This document shows positions 51,256 to 59,808 of a stretch of DNA of 64,000 bases, in pieces. This DNA comes from Tianweitania sp. UT-5YL-CI-8 (GTDB lineage Bacteria > Pseudomonadota > Alphaproteobacteria > Rhizobiales > Rhizobiaceae). The stretch is from contig NZ_JASCRR010000008.1 in NCBI RefSeq assembly GCF_030010215.1, positions 153,070 through 217,069 on the forward strand, written 5' to 3'. Numbering within the stretch: the stretch's first letter is position 1; each line of letters begins with the position of its first letter. The notes beneath the pieces are model-generated. The model had not been told where the DNA came from and did no database searches. It saw only the letters and a list, made by a program, of their open reading frames with translations. The translations under genes and the position numbers were made by a program.

Positions 51256-51885
51256 ATGACGGATCGTAAAATTCTGCGTGGCCTTTGGCTCGCGCCGCTC
51301 GTGGTTTCCGGCCTGGCCCTGACGGGCTGCGCCAGCGCGCCGACCTACGGCACCGACAAGTCGGCCAGCGAACAGCTCGCCGGCGATTTGACCGGTATGT
51401 TCTCGCTCGCTCCCAAGACCAACAACATCAACTACAAGCCGCGTCCCGAACTGGTGAAACCCGCGCCCGGCCAGAAGGAACAGCTTCCGGCGCCACAGGA
51501 AAACATCGTGGTCGCGGATGCCGCGCAGTGGCCCGAATCGCCCGAGGAGCGTCGCAAGCGCATTCGCGACGAGGCCACCGCCAACCAGAACAACCCGTTC
51601 TACAAGCCGCAGGTCGTCAACGACATGACCGCGCTGAACGGTCCTGACATGAGCACCTGGACGCCTGCGCAGCGCAAGGCCGAGATCGAGCGCCGACTGC
51701 GCGAGAGCAAGCAGGGAAGCAGCAACACCCGCCGCTATCTCAGCGAGCCGCCGCTGGCCTATCGAGCGCCCGCCGCGACAGCCGCACAGAACGAGCTGGG
51801 CGAGGACGAGTTCAAGAAGGAACGCGCCCGCAAGCGCGCCGCCAAGGGCGGAAGCGGCCTGTTCGACTGGCTGCCCAGCTTCTAA
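51256..51885 (+). CDS. Lipoprotein of unknown function
   Basis: A 209-residue product with a lipoprotein signal (RGLWLAPLVVSGLALTGC), the lipid being on the Cys of LTGC. The mature protein is Pro-, Gln- and Arg-rich and mostly unstructured in appearance, with a charged C-terminal half (SPEERRKRIRDEATANQNN and RKAEIERRLRESKQG). It fits lipoproteins seen after ileS in other Rhizobiales, whose role is unknown. The ATG at 51256 is preferred; the ATG at 51175 would give an N-terminal tail that hides the signal. Confidence 0.8.
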   Translation: MTDRKILRGLWLAPLVVSGLALTGCASAPTYGTDKSASEQLAGDLTGMFSLAPKTNNINYKPRPELVKPAPGQKEQLPAPQENIVVADAAQWPESPEERRKRIRDEATANQNNPFYKPQVVNDMTALNGPDMSTWTPAQRKAEIERRLRESKQGSSNTRRYLSEPPLAYRAPAATAAQNELGEDEFKKERARKRAAKGGSGLFDWLPSF

Positions 51886-51930
51886 CCGCGCTGGTTTCCG
51901 ACGGCGAAAGCCAAACAATTCGGTCTATGC

Positions 51931-51957
51931 AAACGCGAGGGTCCTGCCCTCGCGTTT
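51931..51957. terminator. Bidirectional terminator
   Basis: AAACGCGAGGG and CCCTCGCGTTT form an eleven-base perfect stem around TCCTG, followed by T5 in total on the right. It ends both the rightward lipoprotein gene and the leftward regulator gene. Confidence 0.9.
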
Positions 51958-51993
51958 TTCGTTTCAGGCAGGCCGAAAGCGCGAACGCTATCC

Positions 51994-53004
51994 TTAAGGT
52001 GCCTCGATAAGCCGTTTGGCGCTCTGCTCGTCCGTGATCAATACGGTGGGGCTGACGAGCTTCATTGCGCCCAGCAGAGCGTCGATCTTCTCCGGCCCGC
52101 CCGAAGTCAGGATGCGCATCGGCGCCTTGCGGATGCGGTCGACATCGACAGACATGCCGAGATCGTTGATGCGGTGGTCGACCAGCTTGCCGGCCTTGTC
52201 AAAGAAGTGGAACAGCAGATCGCCCACAGCCCCGCTATCGGCCAGCTTGAGGCGCTCGTCCTCTGTCAGAAACCCGCCGCGATAGAATGTGCTGGCCGAG
52301 GCGATGTCGCCGACGCTGACCAGCACCGCATCGAGCTTGTCGGCGAGCGTGAAGATTTCCGACAGGCCGCAGCGCTCGATGAGCGCGCGCTTGGTTTCGA
52401 CGCTATCGACGACGGCGGGTGCGGGAATGAGATAACCGTCGCCCTGGAATATCTGTGCGAAGCGCCAGGCGAACTCCGCCGGATTGGATTTGCGCGCCAC
52501 GCCGACGCCGCCGAGCAGCGAGATGACGCGGAAATCGGCAAGCGGCCTTGGGCTGATATGCGGCAAGGTGCCGAACAGGGTGCGCCCCCAGCCGACGCCC
52601 ACCGTCATGCCCGGCTTCATCGCTTCCGAGAGAAAATATCCGGTGGCTGCGCCAATGACCGGAATGGGATTGTCGCCGCCGGAGGAGAACGGCGCGACGA
52701 TGGCGCGCTCGATGCCGAATTTCTGCTCCAGCGCCCTCTCCTGCCGGATGATGTCGGAAAGCTCACCCTCGATGGCAATCCGCACCTCGTTGCGCGCGCG
52801 CGCCTCCGCCAGCATCCGCACCACGGTGACGCGCCCGACGCCCAGAACCTCGGCGATGTCATTCTGGGTCATCTGCTCGACGAAATACATCCAGGCGGCG
52901 CGAACTCTGAGCCGGTCCGAGCGGCTGTCTGAACGGCCGGCATCGGTGCCGGCAGTCTCCGCAGCCTGTGATTTTCCGCTTCTGCCCTTTGAATCCGTTT
53001 TCAC
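51994..53004 (-). CDS. SorC-family sugar-binding transcriptional regulator
   Basis: A 336-residue regulator: an N-terminal helix-turn-helix (AAWMYFVEQMTQNDIAEVLGVGRVTVVRMLAEARA) followed by a sugar-phosphate-binding SorC/DeoR-type domain (FRVISLLGGVG, DKLDAVLVSVGDIASAS, PEKIDALLGAMKLV). GTG at 53004 is chosen as the start because GGGGGAA lies six bases upstream; an ATG at 53037 in frame would add 11 residues. SorC-type proteins sense phosphorylated polyols, and the neighbouring sorbitol PTS operon is the evident target. Confidence 0.88.
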   Translation of the reverse strand: MKTDSKGRSGKSQAAETAGTDAGRSDSRSDRLRVRAAWMYFVEQMTQNDIAEVLGVGRVTVVRMLAEARARNEVRIAIEGELSDIIRQERALEQKFGIERAIVAPFSSGGDNPIPVIGAATGYFLSEAMKPGMTVGVGWGRTLFGTLPHISPRPLADFRVISLLGGVGVARKSNPAEFAWRFAQIFQGDGYLIPAPAVVDSVETKRALIERCGLSEIFTLADKLDAVLVSVGDIASASTFYRGGFLTEDERLKLADSGAVGDLLFHFFDKAGKLVDHRINDLGMSVDVDRIRKAPMRILTSGGPEKIDALLGAMKLVSPTVLITDEQSAKRLIEAP

Positions 53005-53199
53005 GCCATTCCCCCGTCTCAGATCATGATGTTTCAAGGAAAGCGGCCGGGGTCAAGAACGGAAGCATCCCAGGCGACTGGCGTATCGGCGATGCCGGGT
53101 CGCCCCGATCTGGGTCACGAAGAATCGCTTATCGTGCAGCGGCAGAATCCGGTATGCTGAACACGCTCGCTTGCTGAGGACGACAGGAGGATATCCGCC

Positions 53200-53976
53200 A
53201 TGCTGAGAAGCTTTTCCGAGGAGGTTGTGGTCAATCTGAAGGATCATCTTCGCGATGTGCGTCATTTCGTCCGCGCGAGCCGTCACGATCATCCCGGCGG
53301 TCCGCGCCGTCCCGCGGCGGCCGACCCTTTGGCGCCTCCGGTCGAGATCGAGCGACTGCTGAGCCGTGCGGCCAGCGTCGTCGATGACACGCTGACGGTG
53401 GCCGAGACTGTGTCGCGCTCGCTGCTGCCGGTCGTCCGTGGCGACGACGGGCGGCACCTGCATGGCTTCGACGGCTACTTCCCCACAGGCAGCGGCGTGG
53501 ACGGCGAGCGGCTGTTCCGGCGCGACCTCTATGCCGCGCTCAAGGCCTGGCAGCGCCATGGCGGCGACGACCGCGAACCCGTACATGAGGCCAGTTTCGC
53601 CCAGGTTCATCAGACGATCCGCCGCCATCATGCCGCGCTGCTGACCGCCATGCGCGAAGCGGAGGGCGAAGACCGCATTGATGCGGCGGCAAGCCTCGCA
53701 GCGGCGGTTTTGGTTACGCTGCTCGCCAGCCGTCCGTACATGGCCGATCAGCAAGGCGACGGACTGCATCCCGATCTGCGTTCGCTCGCGCCGGTGGTGT
53801 TGGCCGCGGGCATCGTCACGCTCTCGCCATCGGACATGGGAGAAGCCGAGCTGGTCGAGGCCGCCGCCCTGGCAGTGGATGCACGGCTCGACCGCATCGC
53901 CACGGCCCTTGCCGGGCCGCGACCCATCGAAGACGTGGCGACGGTGTTCAGCGTTCTCCTGGCGCATCTGCCGTGA
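53200..53976 (+). CDS. Unknown protein between the SorC regulator and the PTS operon
   Basis: A 258-residue soluble protein that I do not recognise. It is helical in appearance, with His/Arg-rich stretches (RHFVRASRHDHPGGPRRPAA, HQTIRRHHAALL), and ends in long Ala/Leu-rich helices. There are no cysteines, P-loop, HPr-like or EIIA-like motifs. AGGAGG stands ten bases before the ATG. It is divergent from the regulator and convergent with the HPr-EI fusion gene, so if it works with sorbitol use this rests on position alone. Confidence 0.75.
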   Translation: MLRSFSEEVVVNLKDHLRDVRHFVRASRHDHPGGPRRPAAADPLAPPVEIERLLSRAASVVDDTLTVAETVSRSLLPVVRGDDGRHLHGFDGYFPTGSGVDGERLFRRDLYAALKAWQRHGGDDREPVHEASFAQVHQTIRRHHAALLTAMREAEGEDRIDAAASLAAAVLVTLLASRPYMADQQGDGLHPDLRSLAPVVLAAGIVTLSPSDMGEAELVEAAALAVDARLDRIATALAGPRPIEDVATVFSVLLAHLP

Positions 53977-54069
53977 TCTGAAAGACGAATCCAAGCAATC
54001 GCTTGCAACCGTCTATTGCATCGGCGCCGCAAGTCCTTGCGAAAGTGATTCAAGCGGTGGACCTGAGCC

Positions 54070-56046
54070 TTACTTGGCGAGGTCCATGACGCATTTCTTC
54101 GCCCGCTGGATCGAGGCCGGGCTCATGCTGAGTTCGGTCAGGCCCATGCGGATGAATTCGGGGATCAGGTCGGGCCGGCCCGCCGCCTCGCCGCACATGC
54201 CGACCATGATGCCGGCTTCCCTCCCCGCCCGCGCGGTCATTTCTATCGCCATCATAACGGCGGGGTTCGAGACGTCGTTCAGCCGCGCCACCGTCGGATT
54301 GAGCCGGTCGGCGGCCATTATGTACTGGGTCAGGTCGTTGGTGCCGATCGAAAAGAACGCGGATTCCTTGGCCAGCATGGGAGCCACCAGCACGGCGGCC
54401 GGAGTTTCGATCATCACGCCGAGCTGAAAATCGCCAAAGGGGACGTTTTCGGCGGCGAGTTCCGTCTTGCACGTCTCGACCAGCGCGCGCGTCTGGCGGA
54501 TTTCCTCGATGTCGGCAACCATCGGCAACATCACCTTGACGTTGCCATGTACCGCCGCGCGCAAGAGCGCCCTAAGCTGCGGCTTGAAGATGTCGGAACG
54601 GTCCAGGCACATGCGGATGCCGCGCCAGCCAAGGAACGGGTTTTCCTCCTCGGGAAACTCGATACCGGAAATCGGTTTGTCGCCGCCAATGTCGAGCGTG
54701 CGCACGATGACCGGATGGGGCGCGAATGCCTTGGCCAGCGCCGAATAGGTCTCTGCCTGCATGTCTTCGGAGGGCAGGTGCATGTGGCGCATGAACAGGA
54801 GTTCGGTGCGGAACAGGCCCACGCCCATCGCTCCAGCATCGAGCGCAGCTTCGATCTCTTCAAGTGATCCGAGATTGGCCGCGACCTCGATGACGGTGCC
54901 ATCGGCGCGCCTGGGCGTGCTGTCGCGGAACGCCTTGAGCGCCTCGCGTTCGCGCGCGGCTTCCTCGATACGCGAGCGAAAATCCACCAGAACCTTGCCT
55001 TCGGGGTTGGCCACCGCTTGGCCGCGATGACCGTCGATCGCAACCTCGCGGGCATCGCGCAGCTTTTCGATCTTGGCGCCCATGCCAAGAATGGCCGGAA
55101 TGCCGTGCGACCGCGCGATGATGGCGATATGCGATGTCGCCCCGCCCTGCCCGCATACAATGCCGCCAATGCGCTTCAACGGTGCGCGGGCCAGATCCCA
55201 TGCGCCAATATCGTCGGCGATGAGAATCGCGCCGGCGGGAATGTCGTCTAGGCTGGCGTCGGATTGTCCGAGCAGCGCCAGGCATATCTGCCGCCCCACG
55301 GAATGCACGTCATCGGCGCGCGCATTGAGATAGGGATCGTCAACCCTGCCGAATTCCGCGGCAATTCGCGACGACGCGGCAATGACGGCGGAGACAGCAT
55401 CGCTTCCCTCGCGGATTTCGGTCACGACCCCGTCGCGCAATTCTACGTCGGCTGCTATGTCGCGCAAGGCGGCGACAATGCCCCTATCGTTGCCCGACAG
55501 TGTATCCGAAGCGAGTGAAGCGTTCATGCGCGCCTGCACCGTCTCGACCGCCTCGGCGAACCGCTGAAGTTCCGGTTCGATCTTGGCGGGGGGAAGCGTG
55601 CGGCTCTCCGGCTTGATTACGGCGGGAAAGTGCGGAAAGGCAGCGCCGACAGCATAGCCCTCGCTGGCAGCGACGCCCTTCAGCGCGCCCGCGATGTCTT
55701 CGGCAAAGGCAGTAATTTTCGATGGCGCGTCCCTCAGCGTGTCGCCGGGCGAAGGCTGCGGCTCGGCAGGCGCTGCGTCTTCAACCATGCCCGATAGAGG
55801 ATTTTCGAGGTAGCCGATTAACGCTTCGACGGCCTCGATCTCGTCCGCGCCGCTCGTGCGGATCGTGACCTCGTCGTTTTCCTTGACGGCCAGCAGCATC
55901 AGCTTGACCGCGCTCTTGGCACTGGCGGCCTTGCCGCTCTTGATGATCTCGACCTCGCTCTCGAAGCTCTTGGCGAGCTTGACGAAACGGGTGGCCGGCC
56001 GGGCGTGCAGCCCTTCATGCACTCTGACGATTGTCGAGCGTTCCAT
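54070..56046 (-). CDS. HPr-Enzyme I fusion, PEP-protein phosphotransferase
   Basis: Transfers phosphate from phosphoenolpyruvate through Enzyme I to HPr within one chain. The 658-residue protein starts with an HPr domain whose phospho-His is His14 in EGLHARPA, with the seryl-site region KSGKAASAKSAVKLM. A linker of about 40 residues leads to Enzyme I with its phospho-His at His306 in GGATSHIAII, and the PEP-binding barrel with FRTELLFM, MIETPAAV and the catalytic Cys of GMCGEAAG. This is not the nitrogen-PTS EI-Ntr, which would carry an N-terminal GAF domain. It is the last gene of the srl operon. Confidence 0.93.
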   Translation of the reverse strand: MERSTIVRVHEGLHARPATRFVKLAKSFESEVEIIKSGKAASAKSAVKLMLLAVKENDEVTIRTSGADEIEAVEALIGYLENPLSGMVEDAAPAEPQPSPGDTLRDAPSKITAFAEDIAGALKGVAASEGYAVGAAFPHFPAVIKPESRTLPPAKIEPELQRFAEAVETVQARMNASLASDTLSGNDRGIVAALRDIAADVELRDGVVTEIREGSDAVSAVIAASSRIAAEFGRVDDPYLNARADDVHSVGRQICLALLGQSDASLDDIPAGAILIADDIGAWDLARAPLKRIGGIVCGQGGATSHIAIIARSHGIPAILGMGAKIEKLRDAREVAIDGHRGQAVANPEGKVLVDFRSRIEEAAREREALKAFRDSTPRRADGTVIEVAANLGSLEEIEAALDAGAMGVGLFRTELLFMRHMHLPSEDMQAETYSALAKAFAPHPVIVRTLDIGGDKPISGIEFPEEENPFLGWRGIRMCLDRSDIFKPQLRALLRAAVHGNVKVMLPMVADIEEIRQTRALVETCKTELAAENVPFGDFQLGVMIETPAAVLVAPMLAKESAFFSIGTNDLTQYIMAADRLNPTVARLNDVSNPAVMMAIEMTARAGREAGIMVGMCGEAAGRPDLIPEFIRMGLTELSMSPASIQRAKKCVMDLAK

Positions 56047-56118
56047 GATCAGATCTCTCTTGCGTTGAAGCCTGCCGCCCAAAATTCGGGGAGACGTGCT
56101 CGACCTTTAGCGGGGCGG

Positions 56119-56499
56119 TCAGCTGCCGATGGTGATCGTCGTCCCGGTCTTCAGCGCCGCGACAAGCGCCTCGCTATCCAATGCCGTGGCGCAAATTTCG
56201 CCTGGCCGTTCGGCAGCATCCGCACCGTTGAAATTGATGACGACATGGCCGATCTCAAGTACCTTTGCCCAAGCGCTGTTGCCCAAAGCGGTAATCTCGC
56301 CGGACAGAGCGCCTATGGAAATGGCAGCGCCCACCGCGGGTGCCTCGTCGCTGGGGCCGACCTCGCTCTTGTGCAGCACCGAGACCTCGGCCAGTTCCGG
56401 CGGCGCGCCGTCGGCGAACAGGATCAAAACGCCGCCCTCGGCCAGTTCCGCGACCTCGGGGCCGACCGCCGTGATGAGCGTTTTCAGATGAACTGCCAT
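56119..56499 (-). CDS. srlB: PTS glucitol/sorbitol EIIA component
   Basis: The EIIA(Gut) protein that receives phosphate from HPr and passes it to EIIB. The 126-residue protein has SVLHKSEVGPSDE with the probable phospho-His and the family C-terminal segment GHVVINFNGADAAERPGEI. It lies about 70 bases upstream of the HPr-EI gene and 120 bases downstream of srlE; the latter gap contains a terminator. Confidence 0.9.
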   Translation of the reverse strand: MAVHLKTLITAVGPEVAELAEGGVLILFADGAPPELAEVSVLHKSEVGPSDEAPAVGAAISIGALSGEITALGNSAWAKVLEIGHVVINFNGADAAERPGEICATALDSEALVAALKTGTTITIGS

Positions 56500-56575
56500 G
56501 ATCGAAGCCTCTCGAACGTTCCACCCAGGCAACGCGCCTGGGACATTGATGCCCGGATAAAAGGCCGGACCGGCG

Positions 56576-56614
56576 AAAAAATGTCCGACGGCGCGGAAAG
56601 GCGCGCCGTCGGAC
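56576..56614 (-). terminator. Strong terminator inside the srl operon
   Basis: On the minus strand a perfect twelve-base stem, GTCCGACGGCGC / GCGCCGTCGGAC with an eight-base loop (arms at 56583-56594 and 56603-56614), is followed by A and T6. It lies in the srlE-srlB gap, so srlB and the HPr-EI gene would receive less transcript than srlM-srlA-srlE or need their own promoter. Confidence 0.88.
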
Positions 56615-56619
56615 CGATA

Positions 56620-57651
56620 TCAGAACACCACGAGGCTGACGGCCCAGGCGATCAGCACCGAGACCGGGCCCATCACCTGACGGCTGATCAGGACGGCGGG
56701 AACGCCGATCTCGATGGTCTTGGGCTTCGCCTCGCCCAGCGCCAGGCCGACGGGTACGAAGTCGCAGCCGACCTGGGTGTTGTAGGCAAACAGCGCAGGC
56801 AGCGCCATGGCCGGCGAAATCGTACCGTTGGCAATCTGCGGACCGATGATGGCCACGCCGATGACCTGCGCGATAACAGCCCCTGGCCCGAGTATGGGCG
56901 ACAGGAACGGCAGGCCGCAGATTGCCGAGATGATCAGAAGGCCGACGATGTTGTTGGCCAGCGGACCCATCGGCTGGGCCAGTATGTCGCCGATGCCGGT
57001 GTAGAGGATCAGGCCGATCAGCATCGTCACGAACGCCATGAACGGCAGGACGTTGCGGACGACCTGGTCGATGGTGCGGCGGCCGGCATTGAAGAAGATG
57101 CCGACGACCCGACCCATGACGCGGCCGACGCTGGCGATCAGGTTGACGAAGCCGTTGTCGCTGCCCGACGCTTCCGCCGCGCGGGCCGAAGCCGTGGCCG
57201 ACGCGCTTGCCGCGGAGGCTGTGGCAGCGGTTGCCGAGGCGGATGCCGCACCCGCCGTCGTTGCCGGCTCGGAACCGTCGGCAAGCACGATGTCGCTCTC
57301 CTTCACGCCCGAAACATAGATGTCTTCGGTGATGAACTGGGCTAACGGACCTGCCTGGCCGACCGGCGTCAGGTTGACGGTCGGGATGCGTTTGCGCGGA
57401 TAGACGCCGCAACGGGCCGTACCGCCGCAATCAACCACCACCACTGCCATTTCGCCTTCGACCGGCGGGGCTTTGAAGCCGTCGACGGCCTCCGCGCCGG
57501 TCAGTTCTGCAATGCGCCTGGCTACCGGATGGATGCCGCCGCCGGTGACCGAAACCACCTTGTTGCGCTGCATCGTCGGTTCGACCACCAACGGGCCGCC
57601 CCAGCCGCTCTTGCCGCGCGTGATCTTGACTGCCTTATAGGTTTTTACCAT
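56620..57651 (-). CDS. srlE: PTS glucitol/sorbitol EIIB(C) component
   Basis: Phosphorylates sorbitol during uptake. The N-terminal EIIB domain has the phospho-Cys in VDCGGTARCGVYPRKRIPTVN. The C-terminal half has about four membrane helices (LPFMAFVTMLIGLILYTG, IVGLLIISAICGLPFLSP, AVIAQVIGVAIIGPQIA, VSVLIAWAVSLVVF). Between them is a 35-residue tract made almost only of Ala, Ser and Thr. The total of 343 residues is near the family norm. Confidence 0.92.
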   Translation of the reverse strand: MVKTYKAVKITRGKSGWGGPLVVEPTMQRNKVVSVTGGGIHPVARRIAELTGAEAVDGFKAPPVEGEMAVVVVDCGGTARCGVYPRKRIPTVNLTPVGQAGPLAQFITEDIYVSGVKESDIVLADGSEPATTAGAASASATAATASAASASATASARAAEASGSDNGFVNLIASVGRVMGRVVGIFFNAGRRTIDQVVRNVLPFMAFVTMLIGLILYTGIGDILAQPMGPLANNIVGLLIISAICGLPFLSPILGPGAVIAQVIGVAIIGPQIANGTISPAMALPALFAYNTQVGCDFVPVGLALGEAKPKTIEIGVPAVLISRQVMGPVSVLIAWAVSLVVF

Positions 57652-57666
57652 CTCGCCCTCCCGCCC

Positions 57667-58425
57667 TTAAAGCTCGATGCCCTGGCGGCGTGCCATGAAG
57701 GCTGTGATGCGTTCGGTCAGCATGCCCTTGAGCAGGATCACGACGAGACCGACGATCGCGTACCAGATGGCGACCTGAATGTGGTAGCCGGTGGGAACCG
57801 CGCCTTTGCGCTCCAGTTCGAGCAGCGCGACCAGAATGCCGCCCCAGACGAAATATTCGCCGGGATTGACGTGCGGGAACAGGCCGAGCGGCGGATGCAC
57901 ATAAGACACCGCCGCATCGTAGAAGGCGGGCTTGTGCTTTTCTTCGAGGAAGGAACCGAAGGTGTAGCACATCGGGTTCGTCAGGAAGAAAACGGAGATG
58001 ACCGGCAGGACCGTGTAGCGGGTCAGCGCAATGCGGCCCGCGCCGCGGGCAAGGCCGTGAACCCGCTCTTCGCCGACCAACTCGGTCAGCGCGTAGAAGG
58101 CGGTCATCAGCACGACGAGCGTGGGGATGATGCCGGTGACGAAGCCGGCAAAGACCTCGCCGCCCTTCTGGAAGATGCCGATAAAGTATTTGCCGGCGTT
58201 GGTCAGCCAGCCCAGTTGCTCTTCCTGTTGCAGCGTATCGAGCCGCTGCTTGAACTGGTCGACGGTCAGGTCGCCGCTCGCCTGGGCAAGCACGACCATG
58301 TCATGGGCAGCGCCCTTGACGGCAAGCTTGCCGTGAATCGCAGCATCCGTGGCCATGGAACCCGCGACATGCAGGTTCTGTACGGCCATGTCGGCATGCT
58401 GCGCCAACATAGATAGGACTGACAT
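57667..58425 (-). CDS. srlA: PTS glucitol/sorbitol EIIC component
   Basis: The membrane translocator of the sorbitol PTS. The 252-residue protein has an unusual N-terminal soluble stretch of about 85 residues before the first helices, then FLTNPMCYTFGSFLEEKHKPAFYDAA and HPPLGLFPHVNPGEYFVWGGI, motifs typical of EIIC(Gut). Fifteen bases separate it from srlE. Confidence 0.92.
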   Translation of the reverse strand: MSVLSMLAQHADMAVQNLHVAGSMATDAAIHGKLAVKGAAHDMVVLAQASGDLTVDQFKQRLDTLQQEEQLGWLTNAGKYFIGIFQKGGEVFAGFVTGIIPTLVVLMTAFYALTELVGEERVHGLARGAGRIALTRYTVLPVISVFFLTNPMCYTFGSFLEEKHKPAFYDAAVSYVHPPLGLFPHVNPGEYFVWGGILVALLELERKGAVPTGYHIQVAIWYAIVGLVVILLKGMLTERITAFMARRQGIEL

Positions 58426-58473
58426 TTCTCCTCCTTTGAATCCTCACACCGCCGGCTCCCCCGAACGGCGTCC

Positions 58474-58908
58474 CTACTCACCCACAGCCTTGAGACCCGA
58501 CAGGCCATTGCCCTTCGGCTCCAGCCGCGAACGGTCGATCTGTTCGACCGCCCTCTCCACGGCTTTCGTCACACCGGCTTCCCCCTCTCCCAGCACTGCG
58601 GGATTGGACCGGAGCTGATCGAGGGTCATCCCCTCGAATTGTTCGTGACGGCTGAACTTGGCGAAGACCGAGCGACCGGTCATCGTTAAAAGCCGCTGCA
58701 CCGAAAGGTCGGGCGCCACCACGATCAACGCGATGGTCCCCTTGCCGAACCGGCCGCGGCTGTTGCCAGCGCCGACATAGCCGTCCTTGTACTTGTTGGT
58801 GATGCCCTTGAAGACGTCGGTGTAGTGGCGCATCTGCAACCAGACGCCCAGCGACTGCAGCGCCCACACAGCGCCCAGAGCCAGCAACCCCCATTGCCAG
58901 ATGGCCAT
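58474..58908 (-). CDS. srlM: Glucitol operon activator protein GutM
   Basis: A 144-residue membrane-anchored protein with one N-terminal helix (WQWGLLALGAVWALQSLGVWLQM) and the conserved segment GYVGAGNSRGRFGKGTIALIVV. In E. coli GutM activates the sorbitol operon; how it does so is unclear. As first gene it could set expression of the whole cluster. Confidence 0.88.
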   Translation of the reverse strand: MAIWQWGLLALGAVWALQSLGVWLQMRHYTDVFKGITNKYKDGYVGAGNSRGRFGKGTIALIVVAPDLSVQRLLTMTGRSVFAKFSRHEQFEGMTLDQLRSNPAVLGEGEAGVTKAVERAVEQIDRSRLEPKGNGLSGLKAVGE

Positions 58909-59100
58909 CAGCTACGTCCTCCCGAAGCCTCCCAGGAACAGCATCCTACAACACCATTCAATTGCCAATTAAAGAACATTTGTCTTTCCAGATGTCAATA
59001 TGTATAAATCGTGGCGTTCCGGCAGGACATGCCAATCCGAAGCATCGGTTGGATTTTAGCGCATCGGTGCTATCTTCCGGAAGGAAGGAGCACGCCGAAG
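58909..59100. promoter_or_regulatory. srl operon control region with palindrome
   Basis: This divergent gap holds AATTGCCAATT at 58960-58970, a perfect inverted repeat of five bases around one, in an AT-rich stretch likely to be the srl promoter. It is a candidate operator for the SorC-type regulator, but no second copy in the window supports this. Confidence 0.35.
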
Positions 59101-59730
59101 ATGGACCTGATTTTCAAGAAAGAGCTGGCCCTCGTGCCGGATCTCGGCCACCGGCTCCGGCAGTTGCGCTGGTTTCGCACCACGTTCCGCAACAGCGCCC
59201 GCTCCGTCACCCAGCATTACGGCCTGCGATTCGCCATCGACGAGAAGAAGCTGACGCGCATCTTTCTCGATTGGGTGGAGATCGTGAACGCCCAGAAAGC
59301 TTATGCACAGCTCGACCGCGCCGATTTCATCGTCTTTTCGGCGGGGCTGGCGCTCAAGGAGTTGATCCGGCAGGCGCCCGTAAGTCTTGCCGCCGAGAGC
59401 CCCGTCAAGCCGGAGGCGGAACTGCCCGAGCCGGTGCGGTTCTGGCCGGAGGGTTTTGTCTACACCAACTACTGCGTCTGCGCGATCGCAGCCGTCTTCG
59501 AACAGGAATTCGGCGAAACACCCGAACTCGATTCCTGCGCTGACGATCTCAGGACATGGTGGTCGTATCGCGAAAACACCTCTGAAGTGCCGAGCTATGC
59601 CGTCGCTTATCTCGACCGGTTCCTCGGTGCCGAGCCGAACTGGCTCGCCCCCGACCTTCCCGCCGAACGCGCCGCCATGCAGCGCGCGCTGATCGCGACG
59701 GGGAAGACGCCGACTATCGGGCCGCGCTGA
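59101..59730 (+). CDS. Conserved hypothetical protein
   Basis: A 209-residue, mainly helical, soluble protein that I do not recognise. Segments such as MDLIFKKELALVPDLGHRLR, FIVFSAGLALKELIRQ and CADDLRTWWSYREN are conserved-looking. There is no signal peptide or membrane helix. GGAAGGAG lies about 12 bases before the ATG at 59101. It diverges from the srl operon and precedes the HAD gene, so it may share either context. Confidence 0.7.
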   Translation: MDLIFKKELALVPDLGHRLRQLRWFRTTFRNSARSVTQHYGLRFAIDEKKLTRIFLDWVEIVNAQKAYAQLDRADFIVFSAGLALKELIRQAPVSLAAESPVKPEAELPEPVRFWPEGFVYTNYCVCAIAAVFEQEFGETPELDSCADDLRTWWSYRENTSEVPSYAVAYLDRFLGAEPNWLAPDLPAERAAMQRALIATGKTPTIGPR

Positions 59731-59808
59731 CCCTCATCGCAAATCCGCCGCTTGATCTCTTCAGATCGACGCCATATGGCGGCACTGCCCTTGACCCAGG
59801 AGACGGAC

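Noticed and set aside
54070..56046. The phosphotransferase as nitrogen-PTS ptsP
   Set aside because: The N-terminus is an HPr domain with a phospho-His, not a GAF domain, and the gene is in a sorbitol operon.
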